From JAILLW01 sp045640525 (GTDB lineage Bacteria; Bacillota; Clostridia; Lachnospirales; Lachnospiraceae): 64,000 nt of DNA. The stretch is from NCBI GenBank assembly GCA_045640525.1, contig JAZUFE010000038.1, positions 9,790-73,789 on the forward strand. Reading direction: 5' to 3'. Position numbers and translations under genes: made by a program. The notes below the pieces were generated by a model that saw only the letters and a program-made list of their open reading frames with translations, made no database searches and was not told the origin of the DNA. Of this stretch, positions 28,090 to 37,100 are shown piece after piece (within the stretch, counting starts at the first letter, position 1; every line of letters starts with the position of its first letter).

Positions 28090-29236
28090 TATTTTCAAAT
28101 ATATAGAAGAATTTAAGGATTGTACTTTTGAAGCTGTACCATTTAATGAGGTTGATTCACTGATATTATGTCAACTTACTTATCTGGATTACAGCCTTTT
28201 TGTTAGTGGGATTTCCAAATTTTCGAAGCCGGTATGTATAGGTGATATTCTGGAAAGCGATGACGTGAAATCTCTGTTTTTGGTTTATTGGGAACCCGGA
28301 AAAAACAGAAAATTTTTTGAGGCTGTTGCTCGCTCAAAAAGATTCCGTGACCTCAAATTGAATTTCTATAAGCAGATTTTTGAAGAGGATAAAGATACAC
28401 AGTTTGCCGCAATGACGTACATTCTTCCGGACAAGAGTGTGTATGTTGCTTTCAGAGGCACGGATGCTACGTTAATAGGCTGGAAAGAGGATATGAAGCT
28501 GGCATATTCCAAACCGCTAAGAAGTCAGGAATTGGCAACGGAGTATCTTAATAAGGTTTCGGAATGTTTTGGCGGAAAGTTTCACGTCGGTGGACATTCC
28601 AAAGGAGGAAATTTGGCTGTCTATTCGGCAATGTATTGTAACAGTACGGTTCAGGACAGAATAATAGATATTTACAGTCATGACGGTCCGGGCTTTAGAC
28701 CGGAAGTGGTTAAGGCCGGTAATATTGATCGGATTGCCGATCGAATACATAAGTTTATTCCCAAATCATCCATAGTCGGAATAATAATGGAACAGGATAT
28801 TGATTTTGAAGTGGTGGATTGCTTCGGAATAGGAACTTTTCAGCACAATCCCTTCATGTGGAAGTATAAAGGAACTTCTTTTGTCAGAAAACCCAAAATG
28901 TCGGATACCAAAATTGCTTCGGACAAGAATCTGAACGAATGGATATATTCGCTTTCGGAAGAAGAGGTAGATACTTTCATTGAAACTGTGTTCGGCGTGC
29001 TGTCAGCTTCAAATGCCAAAAACCTGTTTGATATTATGGATGACCCGGTTAAGGCTGTTTACTACGGAATGGATAAGTTCATGGGACGGGATATCAAAAG
29101 TAAGGAAACACTTGAAGCCATATTCAAAAGGTATGTTGAAATAGTCGGCAAAAATACATGGGAAGAGATTTTATCCAAAATGAAGAAAGTGAAAAAGAAT
29201 GAAATTTTGGACTTACCCCGGAAGGAAGATAAATAA
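28082..29236 (+). CDS. Lipase-like alpha/beta hydrolase (Mbeg1/DUF2974-like)
   Basis: A 384-residue protein with the nucleophile elbow GGHSKGGNLAVYSA (Ser near 173) and a preceding YVAFRGTD strand typical of class 3 lipase folds. A later DGPGF segment follows. It has no signal peptide and no membrane helix, so a cytoplasmic location is expected unless it is exported another way. It overlaps birA and its stop overlaps the next ATG. It shares the GHSKGG elbow with the type VII-associated lipase at 39.3 kb but lacks that protein's C-terminal targeting region. Confidence 0.82.
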   Translation: MNNIFKYIEEFKDCTFEAVPFNEVDSLILCQLTYLDYSLFVSGISKFSKPVCIGDILESDDVKSLFLVYWEPGKNRKFFEAVARSKRFRDLKLNFYKQIFEEDKDTQFAAMTYILPDKSVYVAFRGTDATLIGWKEDMKLAYSKPLRSQELATEYLNKVSECFGGKFHVGGHSKGGNLAVYSAMYCNSTVQDRIIDIYSHDGPGFRPEVVKAGNIDRIADRIHKFIPKSSIVGIIMEQDIDFEVVDCFGIGTFQHNPFMWKYKGTSFVRKPKMSDTKIASDKNLNEWIYSLSEEEVDTFIETVFGVLSASNAKNLFDIMDDPVKAVYYGMDKFMGRDIKSKETLEAIFKRYVEIVGKNTWEEILSKMKKVKKNEILDLPRKEDK

Positions 29237-30228
29237 TGGAAAACAATACTAAAACAGTCAAGAATCTGTATAGCTCGATGGGATTTGTATATCTTTTCGG
29301 AGCGGCTCTTTGCATAGGATTTGATATAGCGGGAGGAATTCTCCTGAAGCTTTTGCCCCGGTCAATTATGGGGAACAGCAATATTGCATTCATTCTGTCA
29401 TATTCGGTCAGGTTTTTGATATCTTACCCTATATTTGTATTCCTGATCAGGATGATTCCCAAAACTCAGGCGCTGCCGACTCTAAAACCGCGATTTTCGA
29501 AAATGCTTATGTTTTTTGCAATGGCATACGGTGCCGGACTGATAATTAATTTCGTGACCACGATTATTACAATGACTGTCGGTCTGATCAGGGGAAGCGA
29601 AGTACCGAATGTACTGGAGACCTTTACGGAAAATGTCGATTGGTGGCCGGAATTGATAGTTGTTGTCATAGTGGCTCCATTCTTTGAAGAATTGCTTTTT
29701 AGAAAGCTGCTTATAGACCGAGCCGTCAAATACGGAGAAGGAATTGCTTTGGCTTTGTCCGGAGTTATGTTCGGATTGTTCCATATGAATTTTCAACAGG
29801 CTTTTTATACATGCGGTATAGGAATGATTTTTGCATATGTTTATATCAGAACCGGTAAGATTGTGTATTCCTATATTTTGCATATGTCGGTTAATGCGCT
29901 CGGAGTGGTTGCATTGGAAGTTGTGAAGCATGTATTAAGCGGTGATATGCTCTTGGAATTGTCATCAGGAAATCCGGAAGCGGTTTTGACGTTTATGAGC
30001 AGTAAATTATACATTGTGGTCGGATTGCTTTTTTATTATGCCGTAACTTACGGTATAGCAATTACCGGATTTGTACTGCTTTTGGTTAAAGGAAAGAAAA
30101 TGATTTTAAGGCCTTGCGAGAATCAAATTCCCAAAGGCCGGAAGTTCGGAAACGTTGTGCTTAATCCCGGAATGCTGTGCTATATTGTGTTTTGTTTGGG
30201 AATGATGGTCTTTAAAATTTTCTTTTGA
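29236..30228 (+). CDS. CPBP family intramembrane metalloprotease
   Basis: A 330-residue membrane protein with about eight hydrophobic helices. The CPBP/Abi motifs are present in order: EELLFRKLL (motif 1), FGLFHMNFQQA (motif 2 His) and LHMSVNALG (motif 3). These residues line an intramembrane catalytic site. The family ranges from CAAX prenyl proteases to bacteriocin self-immunity proteins; nothing here decides between them. It overlaps the lipase-like gene stop by one base, and a lipoprotein gene follows. Confidence 0.9.
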   Translation: MENNTKTVKNLYSSMGFVYLFGAALCIGFDIAGGILLKLLPRSIMGNSNIAFILSYSVRFLISYPIFVFLIRMIPKTQALPTLKPRFSKMLMFFAMAYGAGLIINFVTTIITMTVGLIRGSEVPNVLETFTENVDWWPELIVVVIVAPFFEELLFRKLLIDRAVKYGEGIALALSGVMFGLFHMNFQQAFYTCGIGMIFAYVYIRTGKIVYSYILHMSVNALGVVALEVVKHVLSGDMLLELSSGNPEAVLTFMSSKLYIVVGLLFYYAVTYGIAITGFVLLLVKGKKMILRPCENQIPKGRKFGNVVLNPGMLCYIVFCLGMMVFKIFF

Positions 30229-30240
30229 CGGAGAGATATT

Positions 30241-32151
30241 ATGCGAAAATACAAATTATCGGCTGCAATTGCAATATTGGTTTTGGCTGTACAGATGACA
30301 GGATGTACTCAAACATCCAAGAATATCTCAAGTGAAGAATCGTCCGGTCAAGAGACGTCTTCACATGAGGAGGTATCTTCATCGTCGGAAGATGCATCGG
30401 ATACCATGCCCTCAGCAGTTAAACAGGATATTACATATGAGAATCTTTTGATAGGCAAAGACAGAATATATCTTTACCATGAAGATTTCATGGAAATTCT
30501 GTATACATGTCCCAAAGAAGGCAGGCAGGTTACAATGCAGGACGTAGAGGTGAACCGGGGCAATATGGTTGTGCTTATTGATGAAGAATTAAGTGATTTG
30601 GATGAAGTAGAATACTATTTTGAGTATATAGATGAAGATAGAAATACCCGGCATATCAAGGTGCCTGAAGAGTATTGCAGGGGACTGTCACTGGATTCTT
30701 TGTATAACGGAAGAATCTATTTTACTTATTACGATGATGATTATGAGGACAAATATATAGGTGTCTGCGATCCGTCGACCCAAAAATTCCGCAAGGATGA
30801 CAGATATACTCTGACTTGGCATAAGCTGATTAAGGAGGCGGGGAATTCTTCAATTATGTATAGGCGCAGTATTGTCTACGACCTGGCACATTCGAATTGT
30901 ATCTACTTACGTAAGGACGGATGTGTTATGAAGATGGATAAAGATATGCAGATTGTATCTTCGGTTGATACGGGATACAAACTGAGTGATTTTCTGGTTT
31001 TTGATGACGGAAGAGGCGTTGCCGGATATTACGAAAGCTATAATGCCGCGAATACGGAGGATACTACGAACTGCCTGATATATTGCGATGTTAATCAGGG
31101 GATTTCTTATCCCGTACTGGATTTGGATGAGCATCCGTACTATTCGGTGTGTGCCCTGAAGGATAATTATCTTTATTACAGTGCAATAGAAGGTGACTAT
31201 AATCCGGGAGGCGACAGCGTTATTGATTTTTACAGGTTGGATGTTTCGTCTTCGAATAATGAACCCGAATTGATATATGCGGCACATAATACCCCGATGC
31301 TTCCGAAACCGTATGCGTATTTGGGAGGAACCAACGGATTCACCGTAATAGGCGATGAATATTGGGTTTTGTGTGATAACGGAACCAAAATGGTTTGGAG
31401 CAAGGCGAAGATGGATTCCCAAGTACCTCAAATGACCGGATGTGCGGACTGTGATATTGAGGGGCGGATGTTCGGAGATGCATATCTTTATACTAACGAA
31501 ACAGCGGAAGATGATGACGGATATGTATATTTCCATGGCTATATGGAACTTTTCAAATTTGCAAACATACCCAATGCGGATAAGTTGAATGAAGAACTTG
31601 ATTTAGTGAATCGGGAACTCGTGCAGGGACTTGAGAGCGAGAAAGAACATGCCAAGGAAGATATGGATAATGATGATGCACAGTTTATGAAAGAAAACGG
31701 CATGTATTATTCATACGATTTGACGTTTAATAATGTGCGAAAGATTAACGATGATTATATACAGATAACATATTCAGACTATGTTTACTGGGGCGGTGCT
31801 CACGGTATGGGTGGCAATATTTATTGCCTGTTTGACCTAAACAGCGGTAAACATGTGAAACTAAAGGATATAACGCCACTTACGGAAGAGGAGTTTAAGG
31901 ATGTTGTAGCGGAGAAGTCAGTGGAGTTTTGGAGGGAGAATTCCGAAATCTTCTTCACCGAATATACTCCCGATTCCGAAAAAGCAATGTTTGATGAGTT
32001 TAGAAATGCAGTTTCCCTGGATGACCAGGTGGATTTTTATTCGGATTTTGTAATTTATGAGTATCCGCCGTATCTGTTCGCATCGTATGCGACGGGATAT
32101 ATACCCATACGACTCGGTTATGAAGATTTGAAAATAAAAAATCCGGCATAA
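30241..32151 (+). CDS. Lipoprotein with C-terminal DUF3298/RsiV-like domain
   Basis: A 636-residue exported protein. The signal peptide ends in the lipobox VQMTGC, followed by a Ser/Glu-rich spacer of about 45 residues. The middle (about 65-440) consists of repeated beta segments with Tyr/Asp-rich turns and may be a propeller-like fold. The last 150 residues carry YWGGAHGMGGNIYCLFDL and the KDITPLTEEEF element seen in DUF3298/PdaC-RsiV domains, which bind surface ligands. The stop codon lies inside the loop of the tRNA-Leu terminator of the other strand. Confidence 0.78.
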   Translation: MRKYKLSAAIAILVLAVQMTGCTQTSKNISSEESSGQETSSHEEVSSSSEDASDTMPSAVKQDITYENLLIGKDRIYLYHEDFMEILYTCPKEGRQVTMQDVEVNRGNMVVLIDEELSDLDEVEYYFEYIDEDRNTRHIKVPEEYCRGLSLDSLYNGRIYFTYYDDDYEDKYIGVCDPSTQKFRKDDRYTLTWHKLIKEAGNSSIMYRRSIVYDLAHSNCIYLRKDGCVMKMDKDMQIVSSVDTGYKLSDFLVFDDGRGVAGYYESYNAANTEDTTNCLIYCDVNQGISYPVLDLDEHPYYSVCALKDNYLYYSAIEGDYNPGGDSVIDFYRLDVSSSNNEPELIYAAHNTPMLPKPYAYLGGTNGFTVIGDEYWVLCDNGTKMVWSKAKMDSQVPQMTGCADCDIEGRMFGDAYLYTNETAEDDDGYVYFHGYMELFKFANIPNADKLNEELDLVNRELVQGLESEKEHAKEDMDNDDAQFMKENGMYYSYDLTFNNVRKINDDYIQITYSDYVYWGGAHGMGGNIYCLFDLNSGKHVKLKDITPLTEEEFKDVVAEKSVEFWRENSEIFFTEYTPDSEKAMFDEFRNAVSLDDQVDFYSDFVIYEYPPYLFASYATGYIPIRLGYEDLKIKNPA

Positions 32152-32158
32152 CCGGATT
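32131..32158 (-). terminator. Terminator of tRNA-Leu (minus strand)
   Basis: On the minus strand, AATCCGG (32152-32158) pairs with CCGGATT (32140-32146), followed by TTTTTATTTT. The hairpin overlaps the stop codon of the convergent lipoprotein gene. Confidence 0.85.
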
Positions 32159-32160
32159 AG

Positions 32161-32244
32161 TGCAAGAGAAGGGACTTGAACCCTCACGAGATTGCTCTCA
32201 TATGAACCTGAATCATACGCGTCTGCCAATTCCGCCACTCCTGC
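32161..32244 (-). tRNA. tRNA-Leu (anticodon CAG)
   Basis: An 84-base class II tRNA. The acceptor stem GCAGGAG pairs with CTCTTGC with one G-U pair. The D arm is GGCGGAATTGGCAGACGC. The anticodon stem TATGA/TCATA encloses loop TTCAGGT, giving anticodon CAG (32208-32210), which reads CUG. A long variable arm (GAGA/TCTC) and T arm GAGGG-TTCAAGT-CCCTT confirm leucine type. CCA is not encoded. The only feature on this strand apart from the AraC gene. Confidence 0.95.
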
Positions 32245-32296
32245 AGGTTATTTGAATTCGGCCGGATGTTTATCGCTTAGCCAAATCGCAAGTTTC

Positions 32297-32325
32297 ATTT
32301 TAAGAAAAAGGAGACATTATGTCAA
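32297..32325 (-). promoter_or_regulatory. Promoter of tRNA-Leu inside the flavin reductase start
   Basis: Reading the minus strand, TTGACA (32325-32320), a 17-base spacer and TAAAAT (32302-32297). The -35 lies over the ATG region of the oppositely oriented flavin reductase gene. Transcription would start near 32290, 46 bases ahead of the mature tRNA. Confidence 0.7.
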
Positions 32326-32879
32326 GACAAAACTGGAAACCCGGCAATATGCTTTATCCGCTGCCTGTTGTAATGGTTACATGCAGACAGGAAGGCATGA
32401 GACCTAATATTATTACAATCGGATGGGCGGGGACAATATGCTCGGATCCTGCAATGGTATCCATATCAGTCAGAAAGGAAAGGTTTTCTTATGACATGAT
32501 TAAGAATTCCGGCGAGTTTGTAATTAATCTTGTTACCAAGGATTTGGTCTATGCTACCGATTATTGCGGCGTTAAGTCGGGAAGAGATGTTGATAAGTTT
32601 AAAGAATGTAACCTCACACCGATTGATTCAAAGGTAATTAAGACTCCCCAAATTGCAGAAAGTCCGGTGTGCATAGAGTGCAAGGTAGAGAATATTGTTG
32701 AACTCGGAACCCATGATATGTTTATCGCCAGGGTGGTAAATATAAGCGTGGACGAAAAATACATGGACGATACCGGCAAATTTAATCTCAATGATGCGGA
32801 TTTGATTGCTTATTCACACGGAGAATACTATACATTGGGAGAATATGTCGGTAAATTCGGGTATTCGGTGAAGAAATGA
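32319..32879 (+). CDS. Flavin reductase family protein
   Basis: A 186-residue FMN-binding split-barrel protein. It opens with NMLYPLPVVMVTCRQEGMRP and has SISVRKERFSYDMIKNSGEF, matching the flavin reductase-like domain of Clostridia that reduces or binds FMN. No transmembrane segment or extra domain is present. AAGGAGA precedes the ATG by 5 bases. Its start region doubles as the promoter of the divergent tRNA-Leu. The electron partner and substrate are unknown. Confidence 0.92.
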   Translation: MSRQNWKPGNMLYPLPVVMVTCRQEGMRPNIITIGWAGTICSDPAMVSISVRKERFSYDMIKNSGEFVINLVTKDLVYATDYCGVKSGRDVDKFKECNLTPIDSKVIKTPQIAESPVCIECKVENIVELGTHDMFIARVVNISVDEKYMDDTGKFNLNDADLIAYSHGEYYTLGEYVGKFGYSVKK

Positions 32880-32896
32880 TGACAGGCTGCGTCGTC

Positions 32897-32924
32897 AAAA
32901 AATGCCCATAGGGATGCATTTTTC
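32897..32924 (+). terminator. Probable terminator after the flavin reductase gene
   Basis: AAAAAATGC (32897-32905) and GCATTTTT (32916-32923) form an A/T-heavy stem around CC-ATA-GG. The 3' arm is also the T-tract. Confidence 0.6.
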
Positions 32925-32975
32925 ATAAGAATATGGTATAGTAAAATTAAACATGGATGTTGGAAAGGAGGCACT

Positions 32976-33674
32976 ATGGGTATTAGTATTCAACCGAAAA
33001 CTGATTATTCATCATTATTTTCGAGCTTAGGCACATCATCGATGGGCAATCTGAATTTCTTGTCGGATTATGCATCGATTAAGAACGGCAGCTACGGAAA
33101 ATTAATGAAAGCCTACTATGCCAAGGATGGCGGCGATGTATCTGCTTCGACAACCAAGATTTCAAAGCCCAAGGATACAACAGTTAAGAGTACAGAGGAA
33201 CTGGCGAAGGTCGAGCGCTCTGCCGAGGATTTGAAAGTCAAGGCAGATAAGATGTTGGAACTCGATACTGACGATAAGGATGAGTATTTAAAGAATCTGA
33301 AAGATTTTGCATCATCGTATAACAGTCTGATTGACAGCGCCGATGCTACCACAAATACTTCCGTACTTAAAAAGGCCAATACCTTGGTTAATCTTACGCA
33401 GTCAAATAAAGATATGCTTGAGAGCGTAGGAGTTAAGATAGGCGAGGATTTGAAATTGTCTGTTGATGAAGAAGCATTTGGGAAGGCTGATTTGGGAACG
33501 GCCAAGAATTTGTTTAAGGGAACAGGTTCATATGCTTATTCGGTATCAGCGCAGGCAACGATGATTGATTATCAGGCAAACTACGAATCAATTAAAGCAG
33601 GCACATATAATCAAAAGGGATCTTTTGATACAGCAGCCAAGGGTGTCGGAGATTTGTTTGAATCATTTTTCTAG
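32976..33674 (+). CDS. Small protein with FliD C-terminal-like region
   Basis: A 232-residue protein with no signal peptide. It begins MGISIQPKTDYSSLFSSLG, has a Lys/Ser/Thr-rich middle (about 45-80) and a helical second half. The segment LESVGVKIGEDLKLSVDEEA resembles the end of flagellar hook-associated protein 2 (FliD), where a short beta element follows long helices. No flagellar gene is in the window, and the FliD-like similarity is weak. AAAGGAGG precedes the ATG. It sits just upstream of the type VII-like locus but has its own terminator. Confidence 0.65.
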   Translation: MGISIQPKTDYSSLFSSLGTSSMGNLNFLSDYASIKNGSYGKLMKAYYAKDGGDVSASTTKISKPKDTTVKSTEELAKVERSAEDLKVKADKMLELDTDDKDEYLKNLKDFASSYNSLIDSADATTNTSVLKKANTLVNLTQSNKDMLESVGVKIGEDLKLSVDEEAFGKADLGTAKNLFKGTGSYAYSVSAQATMIDYQANYESIKAGTYNQKGSFDTAAKGVGDLFESFF

Positions 33675-33706
33675 AATTAGCTTGGGATGAACATGGGATT
33701 ATGGAG

Positions 33707-33730
33707 AGACGTCGGAAACGGCGTCTTTTC
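33707..33730 (+). terminator. Terminator separating the FliD-like gene from the type VII locus
   Basis: AGACGTC (33707-33713) pairs with GGCGTCT (33720-33726), with one G-T pair and a GGAAAC loop, followed by TTTCTGTT. Confidence 0.7.
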
Positions 33731-33768
33731 TGTTATCTCGATTGAGCGAAATTTTGATAAGAAAAGTG

Positions 33769-33798
33769 TTGACAATAACCATTGGATAATGGTAACAT
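33769..33798 (+). promoter_or_regulatory. Promoter of the type VII-like locus with an overlapping inverted repeat
   Basis: TTGACA (33769-33774), an 18-base spacer ending in TGG, and TAACAT (33793-33798); TG-N before the -10 makes it an extended type. ACCATT (33778-33783) and AATGGT (33788-33793) form an inverted repeat across the spacer and into the -10, a position where a repressor would block RNA polymerase. Confidence 0.65.
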
Positions 33799-33821
33799 GT
33801 TTTTGGGTCAATAATTCAATT

Positions 33822-33840
33822 GCTCCGTTCGGAGCGTTTT
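33822..33840 (+). promoter_or_regulatory. Small terminator-like hairpin in the type VII leader
   Basis: GCTCC-GTTC-GGAGC followed by GTTTT, located between the promoter and the first gene. The stem is only 5 base pairs, so it may be a weak attenuator or a leader hairpin. Confidence 0.4.
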
Positions 33841-33868
33841 CACAAGAGAGACAATAGCATGATTAAAC

Positions 33869-34171
33869 ATGAGAACTGTTAAATCTGTTGAATGTATATG
33901 TTTGTCTGACGAAAAGCCACTTACGATAGGCTCGTCATATCAATCTGACATTTTCTATCAATTGAATAGTGAGATCAAGGATACGCAGGGAATTGTGTGT
34001 TATGTCAACCGTGAGTGGATGTATTACGATGATGCCAATTCTGCTACTAAGCTTGAATATGGTGATGAGATAAGGATGGCAGGACTGTGGATTAAATTTC
34101 TGGACAAATATCTTTTGGTCTGTGCCAAAGAGGGCGATTTGCGAATTGCAACAAGAAAAAGGAGGCGATGA
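33869..34171 (+). CDS. FHA-like domain protein split from EssC
   Basis: A 100-residue protein that resembles the second N-terminal FHA-like domain of Firmicute EssC: LTIG near residue 18, a middle strand (VCYVNREWMYYDD), then YGDEIRMAGLWIKFLDKYLLV. The ATG at 33869 is the only reasonable start because an in-frame TGA lies at 33860, but it has no clear Shine-Dalgarno. The stop TGA at 34169-34171 directly precedes the EssC ATG in the same frame. In S. aureus EssC this domain is fused to the ATPase chain. It may dock onto the EssC N-terminus. Confidence 0.7.
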   Translation: MRTVKSVECICLSDEKPLTIGSSYQSDIFYQLNSEIKDTQGIVCYVNREWMYYDDANSATKLEYGDEIRMAGLWIKFLDKYLLVCAKEGDLRIATRKRRR

Positions 34172-37100
34172 ATGTTACATACGGGTGAGGTTGAAATTAA
34201 AATGCCCCCGAAATTGCCCGAGCGTGAGAAAACCCCGCTATTGCTTAACGTGGGTCCATCTTTCTCGATGATTCTGCCGATTTTGCTTATGACACTGCTT
34301 GGAAGCAGTCTGTACGGAGGCAACACGTCATTTATGTATGCAAGTTTGATAAGCGGAGGGACAGGGTGTTTGCTGGGAGGAATTTGGGCACTTTCAAACA
34401 GGCTGTATCAAAACCATGATTGTGAAAGGCGGATAGCTCATATGAAGGAAGAGTATCAAAGATATCTTGCCGATAGAAGAGAGTATCTTATGGTGTGCGC
34501 ACAAGATAATCGAAGATATTTGGAGACATTATATCCTAACGCCGAAACAATATTGCATGGTGATTCCGTACCTTTGGTGCAAAGGCATGAAGCAGATGAC
34601 GACTTTGCGTTTGCAAGACTCGGGACCGGGGAAATACCGTTTCAAATGAAAATTAAACTTGAAGGAAAGCAGGAGGGCCTGTTTGAGAATGAAGCGGAAA
34701 TTGCAGCCAAAGCTTTGGCAGAAGAGTACCGGATGATTTCGGACTGTCCCGTCGGAATTGATTTTCGAAAAACGCATCACGTTGCAATAAATATGCCTAA
34801 GCATTTGGAAAGTACATATGAATATATATTGAACATATTATGTCAACTGGTGCTTCATGTATCTGCAGGTGCTATGAAAATATGTATATTTGCAGATAAA
34901 CAAAATGAATATCAAAGAAGATTGACGGAAATCGTCAAATTTGTACCGCATTTGTTTTTGAATGGTACAGGTCGAAGACTGCTCGGAATTGACAGTGATT
35001 CTGCTGCACGTACATTGGTTGAATTGTCGCGACATATTGAGAAGGATGATGTATTCTGGCTTGTTTTGGTGCTTGATGACGGCTACCTAAAAGATGAAAC
35101 GACATATCAGACGATTATGTCGGAAAACTTTGATAATTTATCCGTGGTATTGCTTGCCGACAAGGATGCTACTCCACCGATTTTTAAGGAAATTATTGAA
35201 TTTGGCAAATATCCGGGTGCCGAATCTGTATCGTTTCGCAATGCCGAAAAGTTGCTTTTTGACAGTGTAAGAAGTTTTGATGTTGTACAAGGTGACGGTG
35301 GATATATACCGGATAAAGTCGGATATCTTGAAATGTACGGTATTAGCAGAATTGAGGAGATAAAACTGCTCGATAACTGGCGCAGGAATTCTATGTCGGA
35401 CAGAATACGGGTGCCGATAGGAATTCGTGAAAACAATATGATTGTATATTTGGACATCAGTGAAAAGTACCATGGACCGCATGGCTTGCTTGCCGGTACG
35501 ACCGGTTCGGGCAAGAGTGAGTTGATACAAACATATGTAATAGGTCTTTGCCTTAATTATTCACCTACGAGCGTGAACTTCCTGCTGATTGACTATAAAG
35601 GAGGTGGTACGGCCAATGTTATTGATGCCCTCCCTCATTGTGCAGGCGTGATTTCAAACCTTTCGGGGAACATGATATTGCGTGCCATACATGCGATATC
35701 GTCTGAGGTGAAGCGCAGAGAAATGATATTGGCTTCGCATGGGCTTGCCCATGTGGATGAGTATCGGAAACTTGAACCGAATATGCAAACGGACGGACCG
35801 ATGCCGCATCTTATCCTGATAATCGATGAATTTGCCGAACTGAAAAAGGAAGAACCCGAATTCATGCGAGAAATAATATCGCTGGCTGCGGTAGGAAGAT
35901 CCTTGGGTATACATCTTATTTTGGCAACTCAGAAACCTGCGGGAGTTGTTGACGATAAGATATGGAGCAATTCGCACTTTAAGCTGTGTCTTAAGGTTCA
36001 AGATAAGCAGGACAGTATGGATATGCTTCATCGAGGCGAGGCGGCATTGCTGAGTAAGGCCGGTCAGTGCTACTTGCAAGTCGGAAACAATGAATACTTC
36101 GGGAAATTTCAAACAGCATATTGTAAAGATATCTATATTCCCGGAAGTATTTCCAAAAGGGTCTTTATGATGGATGCATGTGCCAATAAGACTTCTTGCA
36201 AGCATATGAGTGACACACAGCAGGGCGATAGTCGCACGGTATTGGAAGAACTCGCAGATTATGTAAACCAAAAAATGCCGAATGAAACTCTGAAAGCAAG
36301 ACAACTGTGGATGGATGAGATGGATACTGACGCGGATTTATGTAAACTAACAAGAACGGGTGCAACCCACCCGCCCATACTTGGCTTATACGATGATCCT
36401 AAGAATCAAAGACAAGGCATTTTGAAGTATGAATACGAAAGAAGGGGACATATGATTATTGTCGGAATGCCCAAAAGCGGTAAGACGAATCTGCTCCGGG
36501 TACTCCTATGCCAAAAAACCATATCCGATGATGCGGTATACATTGATGTTGATTCTCGTGATTCGAATTCGTTTATTCAAGGTGTGACAGTCGGCAGCAT
36601 TCTAAAACCTGAAGATACGGAAATCTTCATGCATCATTTAAAAAGACTGTGTCATAAGAGAGCAGGTGAAAATGCTCAAAACCGACTTTTGGTATTTATT
36701 GATAACTTCAGAAGCTTTTTCAAATTGCTCAAGGATGAAGATGCCGAGTTTATGGTCAATTTGTTTTCAATCGGGCAGTCAAGAAATATATATGTTATTG
36801 CTTCGGGGGGCATGGTATCTGATTTTCCGCCAAGAATATTTGCCAAAGCAGGATATACGATTGCGATGGAGATGAATGATAAGTATGCTTATCGGGATAT
36901 TATGCGGAATCCTACGGATGTTTGGCCGAAAATGCACACGCCGGGAAGGTGTCTTGCTTATGTTGACGATCAAATTCTTGAATGTCAAATAGCAAAAGCG
37001 GATACGGAGTCTCAAGAGAATATGTGTCGGGTACCGAATTTTGTGTTCCCCAAGATTCCGGATGATACCGATATACACAAATTGTTGAATACCCCCGAAA

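Noticed and set aside
31918..32238. Minus-strand ORF starting MAELADAYDSGSYESNLVRV
   Set aside because: This is the well-known spurious translation of a tRNA gene; the sequence is tRNA-Leu(CAG) read in the wrong way.
34169..34171. TGA between FHA-like ORF and EssC read as selenocysteine or as a programmed read-through
   Set aside because: No SECIS-like hairpin follows, the next codon is ATG with an ideal Shine-Dalgarno, and no function calls for selenocysteine here.
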